A stretch of DNA of 64,000 bases, from the NCBI RefSeq assembly GCF_011386835.1, contig NC_088800.1, forward strand, positions 21,690,572 through 21,754,571, in the 5' to 3' direction. Positions 10,152 through 21,220 of this stretch are shown here, one piece after another. The notes beneath the pieces were generated by a model. It searched no databases and was not told the origin of the DNA. It worked only from the letters and a program-made list of their open reading frames with translations. Made by a program: the position numbers and the translations under genes. Numbering within the stretch: position 1 is the first letter of the stretch; each line of letters begins with the position of its first letter. The stretch comes from Chrysemys picta bellii. Its lineage: Eukaryota > Chordata > Testudines > Emydidae.

Positions 10152-10723
10152 AGTCAAATTGGTTTTCCAGTTCAGGCACCCTCTTTAGCATACCTATTGT
10201 TCAGTCCACAGCATAGTCATCAAGTTTAATGAATCTCCATTGTTTGGTGGGTATGTGTCAGAGACCTCATCAGCAAATGGTGATTCCATGTTCACAAAGA
10301 GGAATTTAAAAATACAGCATTTAATAAATAGCAAATTCACAAACATCACCCAGCACTCTCAAATTGTACAGACAGATTTCCCAAATCACCACAGAGGACA
10401 CAAATATATTAAAATGACAAGATAACGGTTTTTGACTGTGTAATTCTGGGTCAAGTACCACACAGTGAATACATGGCCTAATCCAAAGACTTCTGAAGGA
10501 CACTTGTTGAGTTCCGAGGATATTGCATCAGGCTTATATGCTTTTTTTAAAAAAAATATATACTTCCTTTTAAGCCATAGAAGTTCTGCCTTCAGTTGTC
10601 TCTCTTTAATGGAAGTTCAGCTGAAGCACTGTCAGGCTTCTGAAGTTAACTGTAAGAGTTGGACAAATGTAGGGGGAAATAATTTGCAAATACTTTTATG
10701 AATTCCAAATGATTTTTCCATTC
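10152..10723. other. unassigned sequence
   Basis: AT-rich sequence in which I recognise no repeat or gene. Confidence 0.5.
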
Positions 10724-10939
10724 ATAAAAACAGGAATGGCCACACTGGGTCAGACCAATGATCCATCCAGCCCACTATCCTGTCTTCCAACAGTGGCTGG
10801 TGCCAGATGTTTCAATGGGAATGAACAGAACAGGGCAGTTATCAAGTGATCTATCCCATTAAGTCCTAGGTTCTGCCAGTCAGAGGCTTACGGATACCCT
10901 GAGCATGGGGTTGTGTCACTGACCATTGTAGCTAATAGC

Positions 10940-11694
10940 TAGGGCCCGACCAAATTCATGGCTATGAAAAACACATCATGGACTGTGAAATCTAGTATCC
11001 TCCTGTGAAATCTGGTCTTTTGTGTGCTGTCATCCTATACTATACAGATTTCACAGAGGAGACCAGCGTTCCTCAAATTGGGAGTCCTGACCCAAAAGGG
11101 AGTTGCAGGAGGGTTGCAAGGTTATTTTTTTGGGGGGAAGGGGGGGAATCAGTATTGCCACCCTTACTTCTGCGCTGCCTTCAGAGCTGGGCAGCCAGAG
11201 AGTGGTGGCTGTTGGCCGGATGCCCAGCTCTGATTGCAGCACCCCACCAGCAGCAGCACGGAAATAAGGGTGGCAATACTGTACAATGCCACCCTTACTT
11301 CTGTGCTGCTTCCTTCAGAGCTGGGGGGCTGGAGAGTGGTGGCTGCTGACTGAGGGTCCAGCTCTGCAGGCAGCAGTGCAGAAGTAGGGGTAGCAATACC
11401 ATACCATGCCATCCTTACTTCTGCACTGCTGCTGGCGGCAGCTCTGCCTTCAGACCTGGGATCCCAGCCAGTAGCCATTGCTCTCGAGCTTCCCAGCTCT
11501 GAAGGCAGCAGCAGCAGCACAGAAGTAAGGGTTGCAGTACCTCAACTCCCCCCAAACAATAACCTTGCAACCCCCTCCCCCCCCCCCCCACACACACACT
11601 CCTTTTTGGGTCAGGACCTCTACAATTACAACATTTTAAAAATCCTATGACCATGAAGTTGACCAAAATGGACTGTGATTTTGGTAGGGCCATA
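10940..11694. mobile_element. hAT element nested in CR1, 755 bp
   Basis: The ends are TAGGGCCCGACCAAA and the complement of TATGGCCCTACCAAAAT. The CR1 sequence CTAATAGC (10932-10939) is repeated as CTAAAAGC (11695-11702), an 8-bp duplication with one change. The interior has four diverged repeats of a unit around CTTACTTCTGCGCTGC plus AGAGCTGGG, and an inner inverted pair around GGTTGCAAGGTTATT and its complement at 11560. It encodes nothing. Confidence 0.88.
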
Positions 11695-12157
11695 CTAAAA
11701 GCCACTGATGGATCTATCCTCCATGAATTTGTCTAATTCTTTTTTGAACTCAGTTACACGTTTGGCCTTTACAAGATCCTCTGGCAACGACTTCTACAGG
11801 TTGACTGCATTGTGCGAAGAAGTGCTTCCTTTTGTTTGTTTGAAACCTGATGCCTAATAATTTCATTGGGTGACCTCGGTTCTTGTGTTATGTGTTTTCC
11901 TTATTCACTTCCTCCACACCATTCACAATTTTACAGGACCTCTATCATATCCTCCTTAGTCATCTCTTTTCTAAGACGACTAGTCCCAGTCTTTTAAATC
12001 TCTCCTTGTACTGTATGTCAATTCTTCTTTACCTCTGATCATTTTTGTTGCCCTTCTCTGTATCTTTTGCAATTCTAATATCTTTTTTTGCAATGGGGTG
12101 ACCAGGACTGCATACACTTTTCAAGGTATGGGCGTACCATGGATTTATATAGTGACG

Positions 12158-12352
12158 TTATGATATTTCTGTCTTATTATCTATCCCTTTCCTAATGGTT
12201 CCTAACACTGTTAGCTTTTTGACTGCCACTGCACATTGAGCAGATGTTCTTGGTGAACTATCCATGTTGATTCCAAGATCTCTTTCTTGGGTGGTAACAG
12301 CTAATTTAGACCCCATAATTTTATCTGTATAATTGGGGATTGTATTTTCCAA
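12158..12352 (-). pseudogene. CR1 ORF2 C-terminal fragment
   Basis: The frame contains GSKLAVTTQERDLGINMDSS and then CAVAVKKLTVLGTIRKGI, the thumb/C-terminal region of CR1 reverse transcriptase downstream of the catalytic palm. It stops before the 12378 hAT insertion. No catalytic motif is left. Confidence 0.8.
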
Positions 12353-12624
12353 TGTGCACTACTTTGCACTTAACATTCAGGGCTTGGCTACATTTGCGAG
12401 TTACAGTGCAATAAACGAGCCCCGGGTGCACTACCCGTCCACATTGGCAAGGCACGTAGAGCGTTCTAACTCCATGGCTAGAGCGCTCCTGGTACTCCAC
12501 CTCAGTGAGTGGAATAACGTTTGCTGTGCCCCCGCTGGAGCGCCCCAGCGTCAGTGTGGACGAGGTGTTGCCTTACTGCGCTCTGATCAGCCTCTGGAAA
12601 TGTTCCATAATCCCCTTAAGTCAA

Positions 12625-13097
12625 ATATCAGAGGGGTAGCCGTGTTAGTCTGAATCTGTAAATGGACACAAGTCAGATATCAGGACTGGCAATATACAAA
12701 AACCTGTAGGAGAACACTTCAACCTCCCTGGCCACACAATAGCAGATGTAAAGGTAGCCATCTTACAGCAAAAAAACTTCAGGACCAGACTCCAAAGAGA
12801 AACTGCTGAGCTCCAGTTGATTTGCAAATTTGACACCATCAGATCAGGACTAAACAAAGACTGTGAATGGCTATCCAACTACAGAAGCAGTTTCTCCTCC
12901 CTTGGTGTTCACACCTCAACTGCTAGCAGAGCACCTCACCCTCCCTGATTGAACTAACCTCATTATCTCCATACTGATTTATACCTGCCTCTGGAGATTT
13001 CCATTACTTGCATCTGAAGAAGTGAGGTTCTTACCCACGAAACCTTATGCTCCCAATACTTCTGTTAGTGTTAAAGGTGCCACAGGACCCTCTGTTG
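12625..13097 (+). mobile_element. PLE copy with inverted tail at its 5' end
   Basis: A perfect 12-bp target duplication (CCCTTAAGTCAA at 12613-12624 and 13098-13109) delimits it. The first 37 bp are the reverse complement of the PLE terminus (TATCAGAGGGGTAGCCGTG). The copy then jumps to the second half of the GIY-YIG domain (GHKSDIRTGN, PVGEHFNLPGH), 3' UTR and the direct tail with a hammerhead-like core (13014-13052). Inverted tail pieces at the 5' end are a known habit of PLEs. Confidence 0.92.
13014..13052 (+). ncRNA. hammerhead-ribozyme-like motif in PLE tail
   Basis: CTGAAGA at 13014-13020 and GAAA at 13039-13042 are intact, but the stem III hairpin reads CCTTATGC and not GCTTATGC, which breaks one base pair. 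Probably inactive. Confidence 0.35.
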
Positions 13098-13227
13098 CCC
13101 TTAAGTCAAGTGGCCACTCTTGTCATTGTTTTGTAATCACTGCAGGAATGCAGAAATGCCCTTTGAAAGCTCCGTTTGACAGCCGGCATGCTTATCTGCT
13201 CCAAGAAAAAGCAACCATTACTGTGGA

Positions 13228-13232
<5 letters not shown>

Positions 13233-13265
<33 letters not shown>
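13233..13265 (+). repeat. (GA)n microsatellite
   Basis: About 16 uninterrupted GA units lie inside the 12378-13586 element. Confidence 0.97.
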
Positions 13266-13268
<3 letters not shown>

Positions 13269-13705
13269 GGGGAAGGAGGGTGTCTGTTGCTGTCTGAACT
13301 TAAAAGACAGCATGCTGACATACGCTCTTTTCTCCCCACATACACACAACTCACTCCCTATCACACTCCACCCCCCCCATTTGAAAAGCACATTGCAGCC
13401 ACTTGCATGCTGGGATAGCTACCACAATGCACTGCTCTCTGTGGCCATTGCAAGAGCTGCTAATGTGGCCATGCCAGTGCGCTGTCAGCTGTCAATGTGG
13501 ACAGATTGTAGCACTTTCCCTACTGTGTTCTACCAAGGCTGGTTTAACTCAAAGCGCTCTATATCTGCAAGTGTAGCCATGCCCTCAATTTCATCTGCCA
13601 CTTTCTTGCCCAGTCCTCTCCAGTTTTGTGAGATCCCTTTGTAACTCTTTAGTCAGCTCTGGGCTTAACTATCTTGAGTAATGTTGTATAGTCTGCAAAC
13701 ATTTA

Positions 13706-15826
13706 GCCTTGTTTGCACCTGTATTTGTTCTTTTGTCCTTAGACATTCATATGAATGAGTTTCTGTTAAAAAACAATAATGGAGGGGTGGGGCGCTATTC
13801 TTCACATGAATACCCACACTCATATTTGAACATGTGGATTAACATACAACTAGGGAGATCTGCTATTTGTACCAAAAATACTCACCCTTTGTTTATATCT
13901 TCCAGTCGCAGAGAGCAGAAGTGATACTATGTGATTTAAATGACCAGACATTATGAGTTACAAATAGCACCTAGTAAAAGTGACTAGTCCACAAACAACC
14001 CATAGACTGACAAAAAGTGTTTCTCAAATGATTAATTAATACCTTTACAAAAATCAAAGTCTATTTGTGGATAATTTGTGAGCTAAATTTACCAGGAAAA
14101 ATGTGAGTTTTATAATAATTTGCCCAGCCTTAGGAACTAACAAACCCCATAATTTCAAAGAACTAGATTATTTTTGTCCTCTAGATTATAGGATATTTAA
14201 GAAATTATTTTTGAACCTATCAATCAGTTAGTATATAGGAATATGTTACTTCTAAGCAATTATATGGTATTATGTCATAGGGTAGTTAGGTACCTTGAAA
14301 AGAAAGTACTTAAATGCCATATACTTTAAGTATAGTTGTTAAATATAATTAGGATAAGTTGTTAATATGTATTGTGGACAAATGCAAACTGATATGTTGA
14401 ATAGCCTTCTTTTATACTATTAAAAACCTTTCAATCCCCTTTCATATTCTGGATCCTAAGTTTAGAAAGCCAAAAAACCCAACATATTACTTTATCCTCC
14501 TATTTAAAATTCATACATGTTATTTTTACTGCGAATGCTAAGCACATTGTCACAACACTACAATAAATCTTGACTTACGTGCAAGTTGCAAGATCTTAAA
14601 CCCTTTATCCCAATAAAGACTTTCTGTGCATTTTTAGCAACTCTAATCCCTTAGTCATTAATTTTCCATGCTACCAATCTGGATGTAATTAAAAACAAAG
14701 TATTACTGAACATGTGGTGAAGAAAATGACATGGTGATGTGATTGATTACATTTATTTAAACTGGAGATGTTTGACACTTTCCAGTGATAATTCATTCAA
14801 ATATTAAGTAACGACTTTTTTTTAAACTAGATAAGCTTTTAATCTCCCTTCTTGTGACTCACATGAAGAAAACTTTGAAAGAAGCATACAGATAACAGAA
14901 GAAGCCATATATAAAAAGACTGGTTTGGTTTTGGAGTTTGCTGTGATGTATTTCAATTGAAAATAACACTGGAATTGTTTTGGTATTTCCACATACTATA
15001 ACTATTGATCTAAGCTTTTGTTGGAAAGCAAAACCTAAACATTAGCAATACAACATATATTATTAATATACATGATAGATATTTCTCAACTAGTTCTGTC
15101 AAAGAAGAATTAGGTTGTATAAGTATGTAACCTACCAATGTTACCACTTGGTCCTTTATTGCACTTGCAGTGAACCTATTAAATTATGCATGCAGATTAT
15201 ATTTTTGTTTTCAATATGAAACACCAATTTGCCACAGCCATGGTGCATCCAAGACAGAGAAATAAATCTGAAAGTGCAACCACAAACCTCTTCCCCCATC
15301 TTTCTCCTTTAAGTAGTGAAGTACTTACATGCGGTGAAACTTATAGAAGACATACAGTTAAATACCTTCTACATTTTCCTACTGTATTAACTGAAGTGAA
15401 ATTACGGAACATGAGAAAAGGCTAAACAGATAGTAGTGAAGAACTACTTAATTAACATTAAGATAAAAGCTTACCATCTAAAAAATAAATAGTTTATTCA
15501 GATGGCAAGGTAAAGGGAAAAGTGCAGTGATTTGTTTGTAGATAGTACCTCTATATAAATCTAGCATACACTGAGATTTAATATGACCAATATTCCACTG
15601 TGCAAAACCATTCAAAGCACCATTACTGAGGCCTATCATGGACACAGATAGGCCACTCACTTCACTTGTAAAAATGAGGTGGGGCAGGAGGGAAGGCTAT
15701 AGCTAGTGGGAGACGGATCCTGAGGATCACTTATGAAGTCTTGAAACTTTTCCTGATGGCCATATTTGGGGTGCGGGAATGGGAAGAGACTGTTTAATAG
15801 AACAAAATGAAGTGATTATTTTTTAT
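13706..15826. other. AT-rich, apparently unique sequence
   Basis: I recognise no repeat, gene or RNA in this 2.1 kb stretch. Low repeat content and long AT-rich runs (for example 14690-14900) make it a candidate for conserved noncoding sequence, but that needs alignment to related genomes. Confidence 0.45.
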
Positions 15827-16028
15827 TTGTATTATTGTAGCATCTAGGAGCCCCAATCATGGACCAAGGCCCCATTGTGCTAGATGCTGCACACACAGGA
15901 CAAAAGTTGGTCCTTGCTCCAAGGAGCTTACAATCTAAGACAAGAGACAACAGATAGATACAGACAGACCAACAGGGGAATTAAAAGAAATAATGAGACA
16001 ATATTGATCAGTATGGCAGACTGAGGTC

Positions 16029-16391
16029 TCAGCACAAGAGTGGCCTAACCACCGTCAAGTGGGGGTTGTTCCCCCTGCCCCCAGACATCATGGCAAAGGA
16101 GAGTTTTAAGTAGGGATTTGAAGGAGCACAATGAGGTGATTGTGCAAGTACCACCTTCCCATGCATGAGAGACAGTTTAGGAGAAAGTATGAAGGAGCTT
16201 ATCCAAAAATTTAACAAATGGGAGATGGAGGTTGGCATTGTGGGCCAATCAGAGGTGAGACTTGACCTTTCAATACTGAATAAGAGATGATAGGTATGGT
16301 GGGGATAGCCTGTAAAGGGCATTGAAAATAGCTTAGATAGAAAGAAGAGGGAGACAATGAAGGGATGCAAAGAGAGTAGTGACATGGTCAA
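16029..16391 (-). pseudogene. L2 LINE 3'-end reading frame
   Basis: This minus-strand frame covers the end of the LINE. I can place it by position (after the RT core, before the tail) but it has no catalytic motif, and its codons do not continue the RT frame without shifts. Confidence 0.4.
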
Positions 16392-16805
16392 AGCGACAGG
16401 CTAGGGAAAGGAGTTTGCAGCAGGATTGTGACGGGATAGGAGATTATATGATAAGATTGTATTTGTCCAGGACAGAGAAAAGAATATTGCTGTACTTGAG
16501 ATATGAGATGGTGTGAGCCTGGACCAGAGTTTTAGCCATGTAGATGGACAAGGAAGGTTGTATCTTAGACATGTTATGCAAGAATTGGCAAGACTTAGAC
16601 ATAGCCTACATGTAGCACATGAGACCTAGAGAGAGATCTGAGTTGAAGAGGACACCAAAGTTTCACACCTGAGCAACAGGCAGGAGGGTGGTGGTGTTCA
16701 GAGGTCAAGAAAGAAGATATTGGGAAAGTTGGGGGGGGGCAAATTAAGAGTACCTTTTTAGCCCTGTTGAGTTTGAGCTATTGGCTAGACATCATCAAGG
16801 AGAGG

Positions 16806-17160
16806 TCAGAGACAGAGGCCAAGATTTTCATTTAGACAGAAGGAGATATGTCTGGAGTAGAGAAGTAGATCCATGAATTGTCCACATAGAGATGAAGATG
16901 AATTTGTGTTTGTGGATGAGATTAAACAGAGATAAGGTGTACAGAAGAAGAGAAGGATGCCAAGGACAGAGCGAGAAGAATGCCAAGGACAGAGCCCTGG
17001 GGAACCCCAACACAAAACTTGAGGGAGAATGAGGAGAATCCTCCAAATGACATGTTGAAGGAGTGATTAGAGGAGAAGTCAGAGAACCAGGAGAGGACAC
17101 AGTCGAGGCCACTGTCAAGGGCACTGATGGTAATGTTGAAAGAGACCAGGTGATGATGTG
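16806..17160 (-). pseudogene. L2 LINE reverse transcriptase fragment
   Basis: Minus-strand motifs SWFSDF and [11 protein letters not shown] (16981-17020) are RT palm motifs of the L2/CR1 group. The catalytic ADD box that should follow is not readable in any one frame, because several frames are needed to continue downstream. Decayed. Confidence 0.75.
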
Positions 17161-18153
17161 AGAGGGGGAACTCAGCAACAGAAAGATCAGAGAAAGCAAT
17201 GCTTAGAAAGACCATGTCAAATGGTCCTTTTGGTGAGTGGGAGAGTTGACCCACGGCTGTAGATTGCATGAAAACATGAGGAAATGTGTAGGTGAGGGGT
17301 CAGACGTGTCATCAATTTGGAAGTTGAAGTCACTAGGGAGGAGTGTGGGAGATTGTGCTGAGAAGATTAGAGAGAAAGGCTGATTGGGAGGAGTTGGGTA
17401 GAAAATAGATGACAGTAACATGGAGATGGAAAGAAGAGAGGAATGAGATGCAATGCTGTTCAATAGAGGAGAACTAGTGAGAAGAGGGAGGGATGGAAGG
17501 AGCAGGAATGGTAAAATAGAAGCTCCCCTGACCACAGTCTGATCCAGGGCAGGAACCACAAGAGAAGGAAAGGCCTCTGTAAGAGAAAGACGCTGCAGAG
17601 ATAGTGTCAGATGAAGGGATCTTGGTTTCTGAAAGGCACAGCAGCTGCATGGAGCAAGATATAAGGAGGTTGTAGATGGCTGTGATCTTTTAGAGATTAA
17701 GTGTGCACTCCAGAGACAGCAAGAGATGGGGCTGATGGAGGGGGATGGACATGAGAATAGGAACAGTGCATGAGAGCGGTGGAAGTGGTCATGGGTATAG
17801 GAGTGGGAATTAGAGAGGGTGGATATGGAAGGTGAGCCAGGGTTGGGGCAAATCGCCCCAGACATCAGGAGGAGGATGTGCATGTGGGATCTGGATGCTA
17901 GTGGGAGGAGGGGGAAAGTTGGAATGGATGCAGGAAGAGGCGCAGGTAGAGTTGATAGCAACTGTAGACAGGTGAAGATTAAAAAAGGATGGGGAAATGA
18001 AACAAACAGGGAAAGGGAGAAGGATGGATGCAATAATGTAGAAGACAGCTGGGGTGGGAAGATGTGGGTGAGTGACAGACAAGGGTCACAGGCATGTGTG
18101 TACACGCACACACATGAAAAATATGTAAATAACGCTTGCAGAAGCTCCCTCAT
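17161..18153 (-). pseudogene. L2 LINE endonuclease region with 2A-like motif
   Basis: This 316-codon open frame is the longest one here that belongs to a real element. Near the N-terminal side is LLLMSGAICPNPGS (17838-17879), a degraded version of the 2A-like motif D(V/I)ExNPGP seen in L2, CR1 and related non-LTR retrotransposons. Endonuclease landmarks follow: SLTEAFPS (for LTET), VVRGASILPF (for GGGV), LLPSDFNFQIDD (for LGDFN) and FPLSHHHLVSF (for SDHH). APE endonucleases nick the target to prime reverse transcription. Key residues are changed (GDFN to SDFN, SDH to SHH), so it is inactive although open. Confidence 0.75.
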
Positions 18154-19968
18154 TTAACTATAGAGTGTTGTCTGACCTGCAACACACAGGTCCCTGGTGC
18201 TTTTAGAAGTTCCCTCTCAAGAAGCTTGAGAGTGTTGTCTCACTCTGCCAGGGAGGGGAGAGATTAGATTAATTTTGGGGGATGAAATCTTAAATCATGA
18301 TTGTGCAAATGTACACAGTTTAAACTGTAAGGTACCAGCCAAGAATCCATCTTGTCCTACTGTATTTTCCATCTTCTAGGACAGGTGAGGCAGTACCAGG
18401 GGGGCAGTGGGAGCTAGTGTCCTGCAAAGGAAATATTGTGAGGGCTGATCTATAGTTCCACCTCCACTTATCTTTCCCTGTAAACTGTGTGCACATGGGG
18501 TGGGGGGAGAGGCAGCAGAGGCAAAAGCGAGGGGTGTAGTGGCTGCCATGGCACCTAGGATCAGGCCAGCAAGCAGGTAGGAAACCCTATACCCTCTACT
18601 GAGTCTCAGTAACTCCCCTCACTCCCCTTGTAGAGCATCACCCTAATGCCCCTCCTATCCCAGACACCCTGACCTCCCCCCTCTGCCCCTGAGCCCCCCA
18701 CACTCTGCATGCAAAACACCTCCACTCTGCCCTCCCATTCTAAGCAAAGTTCCACTGCCTCTGTTGTAGGACACATTTGCTGTTCTTACAGTAAATGGAG
18801 AGGCTCCACCTAGTATCTAATGTTTGCATTAGTTACCATGTTATATTTGCATTCACCATCATGAAATGTAAGGAAAATGTGCTTACATCAAAATTGCACA
18901 TGGTGCAGTTGATTCTCCTCTCATGAGGTTTTACAACGGGTGTTAACTCCACTGACTTCAGTGGAGTTACTTCAGATGTATACCAGTGTGAACAAGCTCA
19001 GAGCCAGGCAATAGAGTCCATTAATATGCATTTTAGAAAGATTACAGTATTTTATTTTTCATTTCAGTTTCACTTTGTCATCCATCTTGAACCCAGTGCA
19101 CCTGGCAGTGAGGTGGATTTATGAACAGTTAATTGAGTGAAATTAGCATTTGAACTGATGCTATGTGAGGATAACAGCCAGTGATAATCCTATTTGACAG
19201 CTGTTAATTGGCTGCTATAAGCCTCAGTTCAGCAAATTTTGATCACACTGAAATACATCTCTAATATGAATTATACAAAATACACTGAGTGACACAGAAA
19301 AACTTGGGACGTTGGAAATTCATGTCTTAAACTCATCTTTCACTCTGATATTCACATCTCCTAAATTCTTGGAGAAGTCACACTGATTTACGGAACAGGA
19401 AACCACATACAGTAGCACTTCCATCTTTCAAAAAAATTCATATACACGGGGTAAAATTTGTTCTACGTGCCATAGAGGCCAAACTTGTTCTTAAAAAGTT
19501 ATGGTTACATTGTTAAGCAAATATTTGATTCACATTTCTGCTCGGAATTCATGTATATGCAGGTGAAGATATCAGCAGATCATTTATTACAGTGTTTTCT
19601 TACTTCAGAGCAAGAGACCCAAAGGTGATGAGCTACAATCCAGGATGTAGGACAAAAGACAAGGATACGCCTACATCTCTTCTTAACTCATTCCATCCAC
19701 ATTTATGAGTCAAAAGAACCTATGAGAAGGATGCACTATACTGGAACTCAGATCATCTTACAAAGAGAGACTAAGCTTCATAAAAAGTATTGTAATCTTT
19801 TTCTCTATATATCACACCGAAAAGCTGCAGCCAAGCGAAAAATAGAATAGAAATGTCCAAAACATAAAATTTGAAACTAGATGCTTGGAAACCATAGTGC
19901 TGGGTATAGTATACAAATTCAGATTAGAGAGAAAAATCACTAGAATGACAAATATATTTTCCTGTCAT
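18154..19968. other. unassigned; possible regulatory-like segment
   Basis: Around 18940-18975 is a short palindrome, AACTCCACTGACTTCAGTGGAGTT, which looks like the middle of a MITE (partial ends only). From 19020 to 19260 the sequence is AT-rich and unique in look, with CAGCTGTTAATTGG (E-box plus homeodomain-type core) at 19198. I cannot show that it is functional. Confidence 0.4.
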
Positions 19969-19969
19969 G

Positions 19970-20900
19970 TGCCTGAGGTGGGACAACAGGAATCCATGGC
20001 TGACTGTGCCAAATTCTGCAAAGAGGCAGTGTGCACTCACTTCTCATGAGTGCCTCCTGTCGGCTAGGTTGATCTTGCACTCTTTCCTTTCTCTGCTCCT
20101 GGTGCCCCCTGTTGGCTGTTGGTCTCGTCAGATGGGTCTTCAGTGGCTCAGCCCTTTGGCCAAGTCTCTTACAGTCAAAATGCACAAAGGAATCCCTTCC
20201 GGGGTAACAAAGTCCACCAAATGGTTGGCCTTCTTTAGGGTCTTCAACTACATCTCTGGGCCTTTTAAATTCTAGCCCCTTTCTTGGGTTTTTAGTACCG
20301 AGTGTTATCCCCTTCTTGGGGCTTAGGCCACTTCCCCCAGTAGCCGGTGCAGACCCGGGTCCACCCACTTCTCCAGGTCCCAACCTAGAGAACAGCAGCC
20401 AAATACAGCTTCCCTTTAATAGTTGCTGCTGCTGCATTCCCTCAGCTGCTTCCCACTCTGTCTCATAACCACCTTGGGTTCTCTGTCTGCTCCCTGTTTG
20501 AGCAGGGTCTCTCCCAGGCCTCCTTGCCTTGAGAGTTTCTCAGTCTCTGTCCTGATTTCTCAGGGTCTTCTCTCAGGCCTCTTTGCCTAGAGAGCTTGTA
20601 ACAGTCTCTGCCCCCTTTTAGTCAGGGTTCTCTCTCCCTCTGCGCCTGGAGAGCCTCACAGTCTTATCCCTGCTCAAGCAGGGTCTCTCCTAAGCCTCTG
20701 TACATGTGGAGTTTCACAGCCTTCCAGTCTTCCTTCACCCTTCTGGTCCCAGTCTGCAACTGACCTGCTCAGGCCTTGTAATTCCTTTTAATTGAGCCTG
20801 CTGAACTCTGATTGGCTGCTTCCCTGCAGCCTTTCTAGACGGGCCTGGAAGACCCACCTTCGCTGCTCCTTTTCCTGGGGCAGGGTGTGGTAGGACCACA
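19970..20900 (-). mobile_element. solo LTR (endogenous retrovirus-like), approximate ends
   Basis: Read on the minus strand it begins TGTGGTCCTACCACACCC at 20900. It then has a CCAAT box (complement of GATTGGC at 20812) and a TTAAAAGG promoter-like box near 20785, then CAGGGTCTCTCC-type repeats (20500-20700). The layout parallels the better-bounded LTR at 25291-26062. The other end (about 19970) is uncertain and I found no target duplication. Confidence 0.6.
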
Positions 20901-20924
20901 AGGCTTCCAGCCGGGGGCTTCAAA

Positions 20925-21212
20925 GGGCCTGGTACACACCGACATGCAACAACACAATTATGACTATAGGGTACTTTTTTAGGGCCAAGAGGAGACCATC
21001 AGTCAATCCCACCAGTGCCATCTCTGTTCCATGTCCTGTTCTGTTACCTGATTGGGAAGGGTCCAGTATATTGGCAGTATCTGGTTGAGATGGAAACGTC
21101 TCAATTTTCTTGTTTAAAAAGGAAGGTTGGTTGCACTGAGTGATGGTTTCTGAAGTACTGGCCAGCATGCAGCATGTTTGGGGTGGATGGTAGGTTTCCC
21201 TCCTCAAAGAAG
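20925..21212 (-). pseudogene. LINE reverse transcriptase fragment (L2/CR1 group)
   Basis: The minus-strand frame contains ILDPSQSGNRTGHGTEMALV then LTDGLLLAL and PIVIIVLL. This is the RT region that normally reads DPxQSGFRPGHSTETALV and ends VLLDLSAAFD. The Asp of that last motif is gone and the frame ends nearby. The hAT at 21221-22400 interrupts its upstream side, and the adjoining part beyond it (22409-22620) may belong to the same LINE. Confidence 0.65.
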
Positions 21213-21220
21213 GTGTAGAT

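Larger units (their letters stand above)
12378..13586. mobile_element. DNA transposon (hAT-like) nested in CR1
   Basis: The left end CAGGGCTTGGCTACA is matched by the complement of TGTAGCCATGCCCTC at the right. CR1 continues on each side (TTGCACTTAACATT, then CAATTTCATCTGCC). About 740 bp remain when the PLE at 12625-13097 is removed. GAGC/GCTC-rich segments mark the arms. No clear 8-bp duplication is visible, so the superfamily is less certain than for its neighbours. Confidence 0.7.
10724..13705 (-). mobile_element. CR1 LINE, 5'-truncated, split by two hAT elements
   Basis: On the minus strand the CR1 3' UTR ends at about 10724 (complement of CCACACTGGGTCAGACCAA). Going upstream are the end of ORF2 (12158-12352) and more RT sequence to about 13705. 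hAT copies at 10940-11694 and 12378-13586 interrupt it, and both flanks of each are continuous CR1. The element is therefore older than both. It is truncated at the 5' side, as usual for CR1. About 1.0 kb is CR1 once insertions are removed. Confidence 0.85.
15827..18153 (-). mobile_element. L2-clade LINE, internally deleted
   Basis: The element runs on the minus strand from about 18153 to its 3' tail at 15827, where the complement of CCCATTGTGCTAGATGC and a TTATTATT-type end are seen. In order it has the ORF start with a decayed 2A-like motif, an APE-type endonuclease, the middle of the RT around VPQGSVLG, and the RT C-terminal region and 3' UTR in several broken frames. The sequence passes directly from the endonuclease end (FPLSHHHLVSF) to RT (SWFSDFSSNHSF), so the RT N-terminal part is missing. 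The tail is shared with fragments at 8240, 59350 and 62145. Confidence 0.82.

Noticed and set aside
16029..16391. A host gene of 120 codons
   Set aside because: It lies inside the L2-clade LINE between its RT remnant and its tail.
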